A stretch of DNA of 64,000 bases from CAYGYG01 sp964354155. GTDB taxonomy: Bacteria > Hydrothermota > Tepidihabitantia > SM23-42 > CAYGYG01. The notes beneath the pieces are model-generated. The model saw nothing but the letters and a program-made list of their open reading frames with translations. It was not told the origin of the DNA and made no database searches. Shown piece after piece: positions 1 through 8,894 of this stretch. The translations under genes and the position numbers were made by a program. The stretch covers positions 1 through 64,000 of the forward strand of contig CAYGYG010000008.1 of the NCBI GenBank assembly GCA_964354155.1. Reading direction: 5' to 3'. Numbering within the stretch: position 1 is the stretch's first letter; every line of letters begins with the position of its first letter.

Positions 1-54
1 GCGGAACGACTTCTTGAACTCCTGCTTCCTGATTTCTAAAGGCGTAATTGGCAT
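1..54 (-). CDS. divIVA: DivIVA family protein, N-terminal end only
   Basis: The first 18 codons of a gene that runs off the left edge. The start reads MPITPLEIRKQEFKKSFR, which closely matches the conserved N-terminus of DivIVA/GpsB-type proteins, the part that binds curved membrane at poles and septa. An AAGGAG ribosome site lies 5 nt before the ATG at 54. A promoter with a leader of about 100 nt precedes it. The coiled-coil part lies outside the window. The assignment rests on 18 residues only, but they are very characteristic. Confidence 0.8.
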   Translation of the reverse strand, partial: MPITPLEIRKQEFKKSFR

Positions 55-69
55 AGCTACTCCTTGAGC

Positions 70-106
70 AAATACCTAAAAATCCAAAATGCCTAAATAC
101 CTAAAC
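70..106. repeat. Short dispersed CCTAAA-type repeat, copy A
   Basis: About 37 bp containing spaced ATACCTAAA and GCCTAAA units, in the predicted 5' leader of divIVA. Nearly the same sequence (about 33 of 37 positions by eye) occurs at 54959-54995. An inverted version is at 55029-55064 and a decayed one near 53403-53440. Function unknown. Confidence 0.6.
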
Positions 107-163
107 TGGGCAGCCATCAAAAAGAGCCGTTTATGGCGCAGTTGTCCATCGAGCGGCAATTGT

Positions 164-191
164 AGCATACGCAAAAACCCTCAAAAGTCAA
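164..191 (-). promoter_or_regulatory. Sigma70-type promoter for divIVA
   Basis: On the minus strand, TTGACT (186-191), a 16-bp spacer and TATGCT (164-169). The same 16-bp spacing recurs at most promoters of this window. Transcription would start near 157, giving a leader of about 100 nt that includes repeat copy A. Confidence 0.6.
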
Positions 192-193
192 AT

Positions 194-234
194 GGTTTTT
201 AAGTCCTCTACGTCTACCATTCCGCCATCCCGGT
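194..234 (-). other. tRNA-Leu(UAA)-like 5' fragment
   Basis: Read on the minus strand, this has the D-arm signature GGCGGAATGGTAGACG followed by a GGACTTAAAA anticodon-loop sequence, as in the 5' half of tRNA-Leu(UAA). The 3' half of the anticodon stem does not pair well, and no T-arm or acceptor 3' strand follows. The sequence instead runs into the divIVA promoter. It is best read as a tRNA remnant or attachment-site scar, or possibly a chance match. Confidence 0.35.
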
Positions 235-490
235 TTCTGCCGATTCCCCTCGCCCCTTGACGGAGAGGGTTAGGGGTAGAACAATAAAGAGGATTACAGG
301 AGAAAGCGCGGCTTTGTCAACTCCTGTCGCCGCTCGGGGACGGCGTTTGACTTCTCGGTTCCCCTGACTATCATTTCTCAACTTCCCCTCAGGGTCGCGG
401 CGTGCGGCCCGGGCGAAATTTCCTCTTCACCCCAACCTTGACACGCCTGCCTGAATCCGCTTAACCGCCGCCCGACGGCTCAGAAACCAA
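235..490. other. Intergenic region between divIVA and the LVIVP gene
   Basis: No convincing coding sequence. The segment 245-280 has a GC-rich inverted stretch (CCCCTCGCCCC facing GGGTTAGGGG). An isolated TTGACA near 438 has no good -10 partner. Nothing else is recognised before the promoter at 491. Confidence 0.5.
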
Positions 491-518
491 TTGACACGAA
501 ACGATCCGAGCCTATAAT
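491..518 (+). promoter_or_regulatory. Consensus sigma70 promoter
   Basis: TTGACA (491-496), 16-bp spacer, TATAAT (513-518): a perfect match to both hexamers. It drives the secreted LVIVP gene and probably the glycosidase gene 11 nt beyond it. Confidence 0.85.
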
Positions 519-542
519 CATCCATTCGCACTGGAGGTGTTC

Positions 543-2750
543 TTGAAACTCGTGACGGGGTTTCTGATTCTATGTGCAAGCCTTAGTTCCGCCTGGCCCG
601 CTACGCCGGGGTCGCGGGATATGCACGACTATCCGGACTCGCTGAGGAACCTGCCGCCGCGCATGCGGCCGTTTTTTGATAAGGAATATCGCCAACAGGT
701 TTTCAACGCACCACTGCAGGAAAGTCTTAATGTCCGTTGCGTGGGCAGATGGCCCTGGGGGCCCAGCTATGAGGTTACTGCCCAGCGGGATACGCTGTAC
801 CTTGCCTCTGGTAGCGGAGTCAGGATTGTCGATATTACCACGCCCACCAATCCCAGGCACATTGGGCAGGTTTGTGCGAGAGGGTTGATTTCCCAGGTGG
901 TCGTAAGGGATTCGCTCTTGTATGTTTCCTGCGGTGGTCTCGAGATCTTCAGCGTCTCAGACCCAGCCAATCCGGTGAGACGCTCTTGGTTCGGCAGACA
1001 GGTGCGTGATTTTGGACTCAAGGACAGTTTTGCAGTCTGCATTTCTGATAGCCTGCGGATAATCAACGTCAGAGACCCCGGTAACCCATTTCAAGTAGGC
1101 GCTTCAGCAGACAGCGGTTATGCAATTTTTGTTACAAACAACTATGCCTACATTGGCAGCCGGTGGGAATTGGCAATCATCAACATCACCAATCCTCAAA
1201 GCCCGCGAAGAGCTGGGGCAAGAGGAGCCTATGTCCATTCACTCTGGGTGCAGGGTAATCACTGCTATACAGCCACAGGCGATCAAGGGTTTACAATCTT
1301 CAATATCAGAGATACCTCAAATATCTGGGAAGAAGGCAGGATAGGGACACTATGGAGCTACGACGTTTATGTAATTGGCATGTTTGCTTATACGCCGAAT
1401 TTTGCGGTAATTGACATATCAGACTCAAGCAGTCCGGCCATTGTCGGCAGTGTCAATATGCCCTGCGGACCGTTTGGGGTGTGGGTCAAATCACCATTTA
1501 CTTATGGATTTGTGGCAGACTGGTATGAAGGATTGCAGGTGGTTAACATCAATGACCCGACGACACCAAGAATAGACACTGCCGCTTTCAAGGCTGATGC
1601 TGCGAGGGATGTTTTTGTGCAAGGTAATCGAGCGTATATCGCTGATGATCGTTGTGGAATGAAGGTTTTAGATATTTCGAATATTCAACAGCCATTCGAG
1701 ATCGGTTACTGTGACACTATCGGTCCAGAACCAGAGTTGTACTCACTATGGACAGAAGACACTCTCGTTTACCTTGGCGACGACATTACCAGGTTTCCAC
1801 CAAGATTTGCAGTCGTGAATGCTAAAGACCCACGCAATATCATAAGACTTGGGTCGTGCCGTACACCTGGGAACATCAGTGCTGAAGATATGTTCTTGAA
1901 AGACTCGATTGTCTATAGTGTGCATGTATCCTATCTATATGGCTATAAGATTAATAACCCTAATTCACCAACCGTCGCATGTTCTCTGCTTGTCGGGGGA
2001 GATGAAGCCTATGGGGTGTTTGTGAAAGATAGTTTTGCGTATGTGGCTGGGGGCAGGACTCTGAAGATAGTGAACATCGCCAATCTCTCAAACCCGAGAG
2101 TGGTTGGGAGCTGTTCGACTTCATATCGAGCCAACGCGGTCTTTGTTAAGGACGCAATAGCGTACGTGGTTAGCTCCAACGCTGGCGGCCTGTACATCTT
2201 CAATGTGGCCGATCCAAGTTCACCTTTCTTGATTGCCTATTTCCTGACCCGAGACAGCAGTGCCCGGGATGTCTGGATTGATGATACGCTTGCCTACATT
2301 GCCACGTGGCGATCATTCCAGGTTGTGAATGTCAAGAACCCGGCAAATCCCTTTGAGGTCGGCTACTACACGCCTCCCACATCAATAAAACGAATCTTCT
2401 ATGATGGTCGTTACATTTACGGGGCGGCGTTTGAGGGAGGAATGATCGTATTTGAGCGATTCATGACCGGCATTGAGGAGAGCGATGATCATGCGATGAC
2501 AACATCACGATTGAGGGTTTACCCTAATCCGGCCCGGAGCAGAATCTTGTTCAGCGGTGCTGAGTTTGGGAAGGATGGCGTTGTAAGGGTTTTTGACATA
2601 ACTGGTCGTGAGTCCGGTGAGGCACAGACTGCGGTCGCTGGCCTGCAGTCAGGGAAGGGGCTGGACATAAGCGGGCTGAAGTCAGGAGTCTATTTTTTCA
2701 TCATAGAAGACAGGGGTCATAGGGCCGTTTTCAAGGTGATAAAACTATAA
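543..2750 (+). CDS. Secreted LVIVP-repeat protein with C-terminal sorting domain
   Basis: 735 residues. The TTG start at 543 is preferred over the GTG at 537 because GGAGG (533-537) then sits 5 nt upstream and a clean signal peptide follows (MKLVTGFLILCASLSSAW). The body holds about a dozen repeats of the LVIVP/beta-propeller type, with units such as VSDPANPVRR and IANLSNPRVVG alternating with AYV strands. The last 85 residues form a type A sorting-like beta domain beginning RVYPNPARS and ending SGVYFFIIEDR...FKVIKL. It is probably exported to the cell surface or medium. Ligand unknown. It shares a promoter with the next gene (11-nt gap). Confidence 0.8.
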   Translation: MKLVTGFLILCASLSSAWPATPGSRDMHDYPDSLRNLPPRMRPFFDKEYRQQVFNAPLQESLNVRCVGRWPWGPSYEVTAQRDTLYLASGSGVRIVDITTPTNPRHIGQVCARGLISQVVVRDSLLYVSCGGLEIFSVSDPANPVRRSWFGRQVRDFGLKDSFAVCISDSLRIINVRDPGNPFQVGASADSGYAIFVTNNYAYIGSRWELAIINITNPQSPRRAGARGAYVHSLWVQGNHCYTATGDQGFTIFNIRDTSNIWEEGRIGTLWSYDVYVIGMFAYTPNFAVIDISDSSSPAIVGSVNMPCGPFGVWVKSPFTYGFVADWYEGLQVVNINDPTTPRIDTAAFKADAARDVFVQGNRAYIADDRCGMKVLDISNIQQPFEIGYCDTIGPEPELYSLWTEDTLVYLGDDITRFPPRFAVVNAKDPRNIIRLGSCRTPGNISAEDMFLKDSIVYSVHVSYLYGYKINNPNSPTVACSLLVGGDEAYGVFVKDSFAYVAGGRTLKIVNIANLSNPRVVGSCSTSYRANAVFVKDAIAYVVSSNAGGLYIFNVADPSSPFLIAYFLTRDSSARDVWIDDTLAYIATWRSFQVVNVKNPANPFEVGYYTPPTSIKRIFYDGRYIYGAAFEGGMIVFERFMTGIEESDDHAMTTSRLRVYPNPARSRILFSGAEFGKDGVVRVFDITGRESGEAQTAVAGLQSGKGLDISGLKSGVYFFIIEDRGHRAVFKVIKL

Positions 2751-2761
2751 AGGAGGAAGTC

Positions 2762-5700
2762 ATGAGAAACTGCATTACGTTATTCATCCTTGCCGCAGTA
2801 GTTGCTGTGGCGGCCACAAGAGTCTACGACGTGGAGTTGAGTCAGAACGATAATGCCACAACGCCGGAAGATGGCTGGGTTGGCCAGACGTTCATCGCCA
2901 CCTGCGATTCGATCCAGTGGGCGGCCTTTTTTGTCGGACGAGCATGTACTTCCGGTACGTATAAGACCGAAATCTGGGATAGTACCGGACTTCAATCCAG
3001 ATATGGAGGAGGTGAGGTGTCAGCCGTGGACCCGCAATATCAATATGTGAATGCCATTTTTGAGGACACGGCGGCAGTCATTAAAGGCGTCAAGTACATG
3101 CTCAAGGTTTCACACTCCGGTGGTGATTCGGTGAACTACTACTACAACGACAACAATCCCTACGCCTATGGCGAACTCGTGGTTGGTGGGCAGAAGAGTC
3201 CGGGGCTGGATTTAGCGGCGAGGGTGGAGGGGGTGAATTGGGTGCCGAAGGATTTTTGGGGGCTGCAGATTCAGAATTGGGAGTTCTGGGGCATTGATCG
3301 CAAGACAGAGGCTGTTGCCGAGAGTGCTAAGAGTAACGGAGTCACAATGGCGCGCGAATGTTTCTGGTGGCATTGGTTCGAGCCAAACAAAGACCAGTTT
3401 GAAACGCTGACAGTAGACAGTTTTGTGCGGGCGTATGCTGAGCGAGACATCAAGATTCTTGCGCGACTTGCGTTCAGTTCGATGTGGGCGACGAGCTGCG
3501 ACAGCGAAAGCATCCACTATAATATCACGCCATTTCCGCCTATCTGTCTGGACTCACCGGCGGTCCAAAACGGTACGATTTTCAGGAACAACTACTGGGG
3601 CTACTACGTCTACCGGTTCATCAGAAGATACGGCCCCAAGAAGAGCGGGGCGGACTCGATGAATTTCTGGTGGCAAAATAGTTCTGTGCCTTACCATCCT
3701 ATCGTTGACTACCAGATTTGGAATGAACCTAACGCGATGGGGCCTGGGGCGAGGGACACGAGCATGCACGATTCGACCGGCTGCGGCCACTGGTTGCGTC
3801 CAGAGAAATACTATACGCCGCCTGCTGCATCGGGGGCGTCGTTCGAAGCCTACATGTGCTCTCTGTACGTGCGACTATGTAAGGTCGCGCGTCTGGCCGC
3901 GGACGAGGCAACCGAAGGGTGCACCGAGAGCGTACGTTTGTATACCTGCGGTACCGCCAAGGTGTTTTTCAAAGACACATCCAAGCTTGTGATGAAAGGA
4001 ATCGACTTTCTGGACAGATACTACCAATACTCGAGCGGTCCTGACGCAGATGGTTGCGACGGAATAGCTCTGCATCCATATCAGAATGATAGCGGGGCTC
4101 TCTTTTCGCCCACCCGTTTCGTCCGCGAGCTCGATACGGTCCGTGCCGTCATGCGCAAGCATGGAGCAGGAGACAGACCTTTATGGCCGACCGAGCTCGG
4201 CTGGTCTGTGGTCGATTCGGTGACGCCGGAGCGGCAAGCTAACAACCTCTTGGAGTTCTATGTAATGTTTCTGGGGTCAGCTCTTAATCCTTGGGGCGGA
4301 TATGGTCCGCCATTTTGGTACAGTTTTCGCAACATAGGTGCCAGCTCCAACGGCGAAAGCAACTTCGGCATACGGTTCAGGAATCTCGACAAGAGACCGG
4401 CGGCCCACAGTTTCCGGCAAATGGTGAGCTCCCTTGATTCGCTCCTAATCAACCGGCGTGTCTTGATTGGAGATACGATGAAGTCCAGGATCTACGAGCT
4501 TCAAGATTCCACAGGAAAGAGGACTTGGGTGGGCTGGAAGAATTACAAGACTGACGGGAGTCCAATAGCCGTTGCCATGCCGACCGTCACTGACAGCTCG
4601 TACAAGACAAAGATCGCGTATTCCGCGTCTGAAGAAACCACCATTGCCACCGCAGGGACCTACGGTTACACAAGCGTCACGTTGGACACGTTCCCCATCT
4701 ATCTCAGGCAACCGAGTACCGCCACCTCGCGTCCTGACATGATGGTCGATTCAATCTGGCTTTCCCCCAATCCGCCGCAGGTGAACAATCCGATCACGTT
4801 CTTCGCCCGACTCAAGAACGTCGGGAATGCAGCCAAGCAGAGCTTTGAACCGCCCGCCAATGACAGCATCTGCTTCTATGTCAACGGCGACAAGAAATCC
4901 GATACGCTGATCGGCGCCAGCGTCGCGCCCGGCGATACAGTCACGGTGCATGGTCGATTGACCTGGACTCCAGCAGACACCGGCAACTACTTGGTCAGGG
5001 CCATCGTCAACGGCAGCAAGGTCTTCATGGAGCTATCCTTCGACAACAACGCCAAGTACCGGATGTACAACATCAGCTATCTGCCGCCGACTGGCTGGGT
5101 CAAGGTCAACGGGGATGAACCTTTTGCCAACACCCACTTTGGCGTATTGGACATGAAGTCTTACAACCCCAACAAGGCGGACAGTGCCTCTGCCGACTAC
5201 ATGCGCATCACCCAGTACACGGTCAGCGGTGGCGAGACCACCGAGTATTCCAGCCTCTGGGTCGACTTTGACCCGCACTATCCGTGGCGCCTGCGCCAGA
5301 ACCAGGGCAGAAACGTGGTCTATGCCCAGTTCAAGATTGATGAGGGCAATCTCACCAGTGACGTGTATAAGGATTCGATCCTGGTTGACTGGACCTATCC
5401 TGAGACCTTGAAAATGGTCATCAACCACGATTCACCCTTCACCAGCGACACGACTTGCACGCTCTGTTGCCATGCGGTTGACTTGAGTTCCGGGATCTGC
5501 CAGATGCGCTTCGGCAACGACAGCCTGGTCAACCTGGTCAGAGAAGGCGACATGAGCAGCTCCAGCCGCTGGCTCTGGAATCACGCAGTTTATCATGATT
5601 CCTTAGACCTCTTTGAGATGGAAATTCAGGACGACACCAACTATCTCTACCAGCAGATCCCCAAGGACAGCATCCTGGCCAAAGACCCCAACTGCTACAA

Positions 5701-7699
5701 CGGCGATACCCTGCAGATCAGCGGGGATTTGGTCTTGGATCACTTCAAGGGCAGTGGTCGACTCGAGGCGAGGCTAATCTTTGTCCCAGATCAGCCCCAG
5801 GCTGAGACCCTGGGCACGGTGCCCTATGGTGCGTCAATCGCCCTTCCCGAAACGACCATATCCAAGACCGGTCGGTATAATCTCTATTCCTACTTCAAAT
5901 TCAAGCCGGAATCGACCGGTTATGACTTCCAACGGGTAGACATTGGCATCTTTGTCACGAATTCAACGAGCGATACCGGTAGGATCTACGTCGACAACAT
6001 CCGCTTAGAGCCGGTCAAGCCGAAACACACCTACAGCCCGTTCGTGAGCTTTGACACGACCAAACTCTGGTCGCTCAATCCGGTCAATGGACGGCAGGTT
6101 GTCTTTGCCCAGTACCAGGATTCGGCGGGCAACGAGACGCATGTGACCTGGGACACCGTGGTTCTGGACACGACCAGTCCGGTCTGTGCCATCACCATCC
6201 CTTCGGACAGTCAGATGGTTTCCAGCACACTGTCCATTTATGGCTATGCCAATGACCAGAGCGATACCGGGCAGTACTTCTGGAAGTACAACCTCGACTA
6301 TCGACCTGATGGCAGCGAAACCTGGTATCCGGTCAAACCGGATTGGGTCTCATACAGCCCGGTCTATTACATGCCACCGGGTTCCTGGCTTGGCGATTGG
6401 TGGACGGATTCAGTTCCAAACCATCACCACTATGATCTAAGAGTGCAGGTCAGGGATTCTGCGGGAAATCAGGCTGAGTCAACGGTCTACGGTGTTTACG
6501 TCTCCAACGCGGACCCGCCCGGCGGTGATGGTGACGGCTTTGGAGGGTTCGGGGGAGAAGCTGAAGCCATGTCCCTGGACAAGGACGATAACCTCTACCT
6601 GACATCAACCGAGTCCCCGGCTGATCAGATCGACCTCAGAGTACGCAAATACAGCCCCACTGGTGAATCCCTGCTTGCCTTCAGCGCTAAGCTGCCAACT
6701 GACTCAACCAAAAATCCCTGGCCCAGTGCGATCGTGGTTGACGATTCACTCCGCATCCTGGTGCTGGATGGTCTCAACAACTGCCTCAAAGTCTTTGACA
6801 AGACCGGGAAGCTTCTGGTCAAGATTGGATCAAGGGGCTCAGGCCAAGGTCAGTTCCTCAACCCCTCAGACATAAAGTGGGACAGTCCCGGCAAAACCAA
6901 GCTCTTCTTTGCGGATAAAGGCAACAAGCGGGTCCAGGTCTTAACCAAACAAGGCTCCTTCCTCCGTCAGTTCGGCACCGACTCAATTCCGCTCAATAAC
7001 CCCATCGCCCTGGTTCATAACAGCTACAACCAGGCCTGTGTCCTGGATGTTCAGAACGATACCGGCAAGCTCTTTGTCTTTGACTCCACCGGAAAGATCA
7101 AGAAGGTAGTCACCAGCTTCAGCCTTAAGAATCCCACGGCCCTGTCCTTAGATTCCAAGAACAACCTCTTCATTGCCGATGCTGGGAACAAACGGATCTT
7201 GGAGCTGTCCGCGAGCTTAACCCACATCTACTCCTTCGGCACTGAAGGCGACAGTTTTGGGCAGTTCAGGAACCCAACGGCCCTGTCCATAACCAAAGAC
7301 AGCCGGTACCTTTACGTCTACGACCGGGGTAAGCGAACCATCTCTAAGTTCACGATGATCAAGTCCAAGAAACGGAGCGGCGGTGGTGGTCAGAGTGAGG
7401 AACTTCTTGAGATTCTGCCCACCCAGCTCCTGCTCTATGCACCCAAGCCCAATCCGGCCAAGAGAATCGTCATGCTCAAGTATGCGGTGCCCAGACAAGA
7501 GAAGATATCGCTTGTCATCTATGACATTGTCGGACGGCAGGCCAGAACGATCACCGATAAGATTCACAAACCAGGGTTCTATACCCAGACGTGGGATGGG
7601 AAGGATGCCCGGGGCAGAGAGCTGTCTGCTGGGATCTACTTCTGCCTGTTGAAAGACGATGAGAAGATCCTGACCAAGAAGGTGGTGCTGGTGAAGTAG
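2762..7699 (+). CDS. Giant secreted clan GH-A-like glycosidase with CARDB, NHL and sorting domains
   Basis: 1645 residues, with AAAGGAGG before the ATG and a signal peptide (residues 1-18). Residues about 150-560 look like a (beta/alpha)8 glycoside hydrolase of clan GH-A. The probable acid/base is Glu322 in YQIWNEPN and the probable nucleophile is Glu478 in PLWPTELGW, the usual strand-4 and strand-7 positions. A CARDB-like module follows (about 660-770, DSIWLSPNPPQVNNPITF), then Ig/carbohydrate-binding-like beta regions. Several NHL repeats lie at about 1260-1530 (NRRVQVL, FGTDS and LFIADAGNKRI units). The last 80 residues are a FlgD-like sorting domain (PKPNPAKR, then GIYFCLLKDDEK). The substrate cannot be told. 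Co-transcribed with the LVIVP protein, and followed by sugar-type ABC permeases. Confidence 0.75.
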   Translation: MRNCITLFILAAVVAVAATRVYDVELSQNDNATTPEDGWVGQTFIATCDSIQWAAFFVGRACTSGTYKTEIWDSTGLQSRYGGGEVSAVDPQYQYVNAIFEDTAAVIKGVKYMLKVSHSGGDSVNYYYNDNNPYAYGELVVGGQKSPGLDLAARVEGVNWVPKDFWGLQIQNWEFWGIDRKTEAVAESAKSNGVTMARECFWWHWFEPNKDQFETLTVDSFVRAYAERDIKILARLAFSSMWATSCDSESIHYNITPFPPICLDSPAVQNGTIFRNNYWGYYVYRFIRRYGPKKSGADSMNFWWQNSSVPYHPIVDYQIWNEPNAMGPGARDTSMHDSTGCGHWLRPEKYYTPPAASGASFEAYMCSLYVRLCKVARLAADEATEGCTESVRLYTCGTAKVFFKDTSKLVMKGIDFLDRYYQYSSGPDADGCDGIALHPYQNDSGALFSPTRFVRELDTVRAVMRKHGAGDRPLWPTELGWSVVDSVTPERQANNLLEFYVMFLGSALNPWGGYGPPFWYSFRNIGASSNGESNFGIRFRNLDKRPAAHSFRQMVSSLDSLLINRRVLIGDTMKSRIYELQDSTGKRTWVGWKNYKTDGSPIAVAMPTVTDSSYKTKIAYSASEETTIATAGTYGYTSVTLDTFPIYLRQPSTATSRPDMMVDSIWLSPNPPQVNNPITFFARLKNVGNAAKQSFEPPANDSICFYVNGDKKSDTLIGASVAPGDTVTVHGRLTWTPADTGNYLVRAIVNGSKVFMELSFDNNAKYRMYNISYLPPTGWVKVNGDEPFANTHFGVLDMKSYNPNKADSASADYMRITQYTVSGGETTEYSSLWVDFDPHYPWRLRQNQGRNVVYAQFKIDEGNLTSDVYKDSILVDWTYPETLKMVINHDSPFTSDTTCTLCCHAVDLSSGICQMRFGNDSLVNLVREGDMSSSSRWLWNHAVYHDSLDLFEMEIQDDTNYLYQQIPKDSILAKDPNCYNGDTLQISGDLVLDHFKGSGRLEARLIFVPDQPQAETLGTVPYGASIALPETTISKTGRYNLYSYFKFKPESTGYDFQRVDIGIFVTNSTSDTGRIYVDNIRLEPVKPKHTYSPFVSFDTTKLWSLNPVNGRQVVFAQYQDSAGNETHVTWDTVVLDTTSPVCAITIPSDSQMVSSTLSIYGYANDQSDTGQYFWKYNLDYRPDGSETWYPVKPDWVSYSPVYYMPPGSWLGDWWTDSVPNHHHYDLRVQVRDSAGNQAESTVYGVYVSNADPPGGDGDGFGGFGGEAEAMSLDKDDNLYLTSTESPADQIDLRVRKYSPTGESLLAFSAKLPTDSTKNPWPSAIVVDDSLRILVLDGLNNCLKVFDKTGKLLVKIGSRGSGQGQFLNPSDIKWDSPGKTKLFFADKGNKRVQVLTKQGSFLRQFGTDSIPLNNPIALVHNSYNQACVLDVQNDTGKLFVFDSTGKIKKVVTSFSLKNPTALSLDSKNNLFIADAGNKRILELSASLTHIYSFGTEGDSFGQFRNPTALSITKDSRYLYVYDRGKRTISKFTMIKSKKRSGGGGQSEELLEILPTQLLLYAPKPNPAKRIVMLKYAVPRQEKISLVIYDIVGRQARTITDKIHKPGFYTQTWDGKDARGRELSAGIYFCLLKDDEKILTKKVVLVK

Positions 7700-7728
7700 C
7701 TCTCCGCAAACACTGCGATAATAGCACG

Positions 7729-7754
7729 GGGGCCGGTGGTTTATCACCGACCCC
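7729..7754. terminator. Hairpin after the glycosidase gene
   Basis: GGGGCCGGTG (7729-7738) pairs with CACCGACCCC (7745-7754) around a 6-nt loop, with one mismatch. No T-run follows, so termination is uncertain. Confidence 0.4.
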
Positions 7755-7828
7755 TGATCATTCAGTGCGGTAGAGAATAGGGGAATGGGAAGAAGGGGAG
7801 AAAGGCAGGTCCCTGGGGCCTAAACCCC

Positions 7829-7856
7829 TTGACTTTCTCCAAGGTATGCTTAAGAT
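7829..7856 (+). promoter_or_regulatory. Leaderless-type promoter for ABC permease 1
   Basis: TTGACT (7829-7834), 16-bp spacer, TAAGAT (7851-7856). Only 6 nt separate the -10 box from the ATG at 7863, so the transcript should start at or within a base or two of the start codon. There is no ribosome site. Confidence 0.7.
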
Positions 7857-7862
7857 CTGCCG

Positions 7863-8789
7863 ATGAAGCGTGAGTGGCTGGTCGGTCTGTGCCTCCTGTC
7901 GCCGGCGATTCTACTTATCGTGGTGTTCCGTCTCTTGCCGATCGCCTACAGCCTCCGGATGAGTCTGTTTGACTGGGGTCTGGCCGGGCCGGTGCGCTGG
8001 GTTTTCCTCAACAACTACCTTGAACTGCTGCGCGATCCGAAGTTCCTTACCGCCCTGATAAACACCTTTTACTATTCAATCGGCGTCGTACCGCTCACCA
8101 TGGCCGGCGCCCTGATGTTTGCGCTCTTGCTCAACCGGCCCTTCCCGGCGCGTGGTCTTTTCCGCACGCTCTACTACTTGCCGGTTGTCGCCTCGATCGT
8201 TGCCATATCCGTTGTCTGGCGCTGGCTCTATAATCCGGACCGGGGGTTGCTCAATCTGTTTCTCAAGATCGCGGGCCTGGGCACGTCGCAGTTCCTGAAT
8301 GAATCGAACGGTGTTTTCGCATTTGTTTTTGGGGCCAACTCGGTTTTTGCCGGGCCGTCGATCGCGCTGTGCTGCATTATCTTGATGTCGATCTGGAAAG
8401 AACTCGGCTACGGCATCATCATCTACCTGGCCGGGCTGCAGAGTATTCCCGGACAATACTATGAGGCCGCCCGCATCGACGGGGCGGGCCGGCTCCGGAC
8501 CTTTTTCAGGATAACGCTGCCCCTGCTCTCACCGACGACCTTCTATGTTCTTATCATGATGACCATCACCTCGTTCAATGTCTTCGGGCCGATCTACGTC
8601 ATGACCGGTCCGCCGCCGGGCGGACCGTTGTCCACAACCAACGTCGTAGTCCATTTCCTCTACGAAGAATCTTTTAAAATGTGGAAATTGGGCTATGGCA
8701 GTGCCATTGCCTTTGTGCTGTTCGTCATCATCTTCTTGCTGACCAGACTGCAGAAAGTGCTGGTCGAGAAGAGGGTTCATTATGAATAG
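7863..8789 (+). CDS. Sugar-type ABC transporter permease (MalF/UgpA-like)
   Basis: 308 residues with six predicted membrane helices, the first starting REWLVGLCLLSPAILLIV. The conserved EAA loop that contacts the ATPase is YYEAARIDGAGRLRTFFRIT near residues 198-217, followed by LPLLSPT, as in MalF/UgpA/LacF-type carbohydrate transporters. It forms the first half of the membrane pore. The partner permease follows after a GC-rich hairpin. No ATP-binding subunit and no sugar-type binding protein are encoded nearby. The start ATG abuts a promoter, predicting a leaderless mRNA. Confidence 0.85.
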   Translation: MKREWLVGLCLLSPAILLIVVFRLLPIAYSLRMSLFDWGLAGPVRWVFLNNYLELLRDPKFLTALINTFYYSIGVVPLTMAGALMFALLLNRPFPARGLFRTLYYLPVVASIVAISVVWRWLYNPDRGLLNLFLKIAGLGTSQFLNESNGVFAFVFGANSVFAGPSIALCCIILMSIWKELGYGIIIYLAGLQSIPGQYYEAARIDGAGRLRTFFRITLPLLSPTTFYVLIMMTITSFNVFGPIYVMTGPPPGGPLSTTNVVVHFLYEESFKMWKLGYGSAIAFVLFVIIFLLTRLQKVLVEKRVHYE

Positions 8790-8800
8790 ACTGCATTGTG

Positions 8801-8850
8801 CCACCCCCTCCGTAATCCTCCCCCCTCGAGGGGGAGGACAGGTGGGGGGG
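8801..8850. repeat. Nested GC-rich hairpin between the permease genes
   Basis: The inner stem TCCTCCCC / GGGGAGGA (8816-8838) is enclosed by CCACCCC (8801-8807) and GGTGGGG (8841-8847). It sits between two genes of one transporter, where it could partly terminate or stabilise the message. It may also be a small dispersed palindrome. Confidence 0.5.
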
Positions 8851-8894
8851 CATGAGTCGGGATGCCGAGAGCTATGCCAGCGGTGTGCCAGGGT

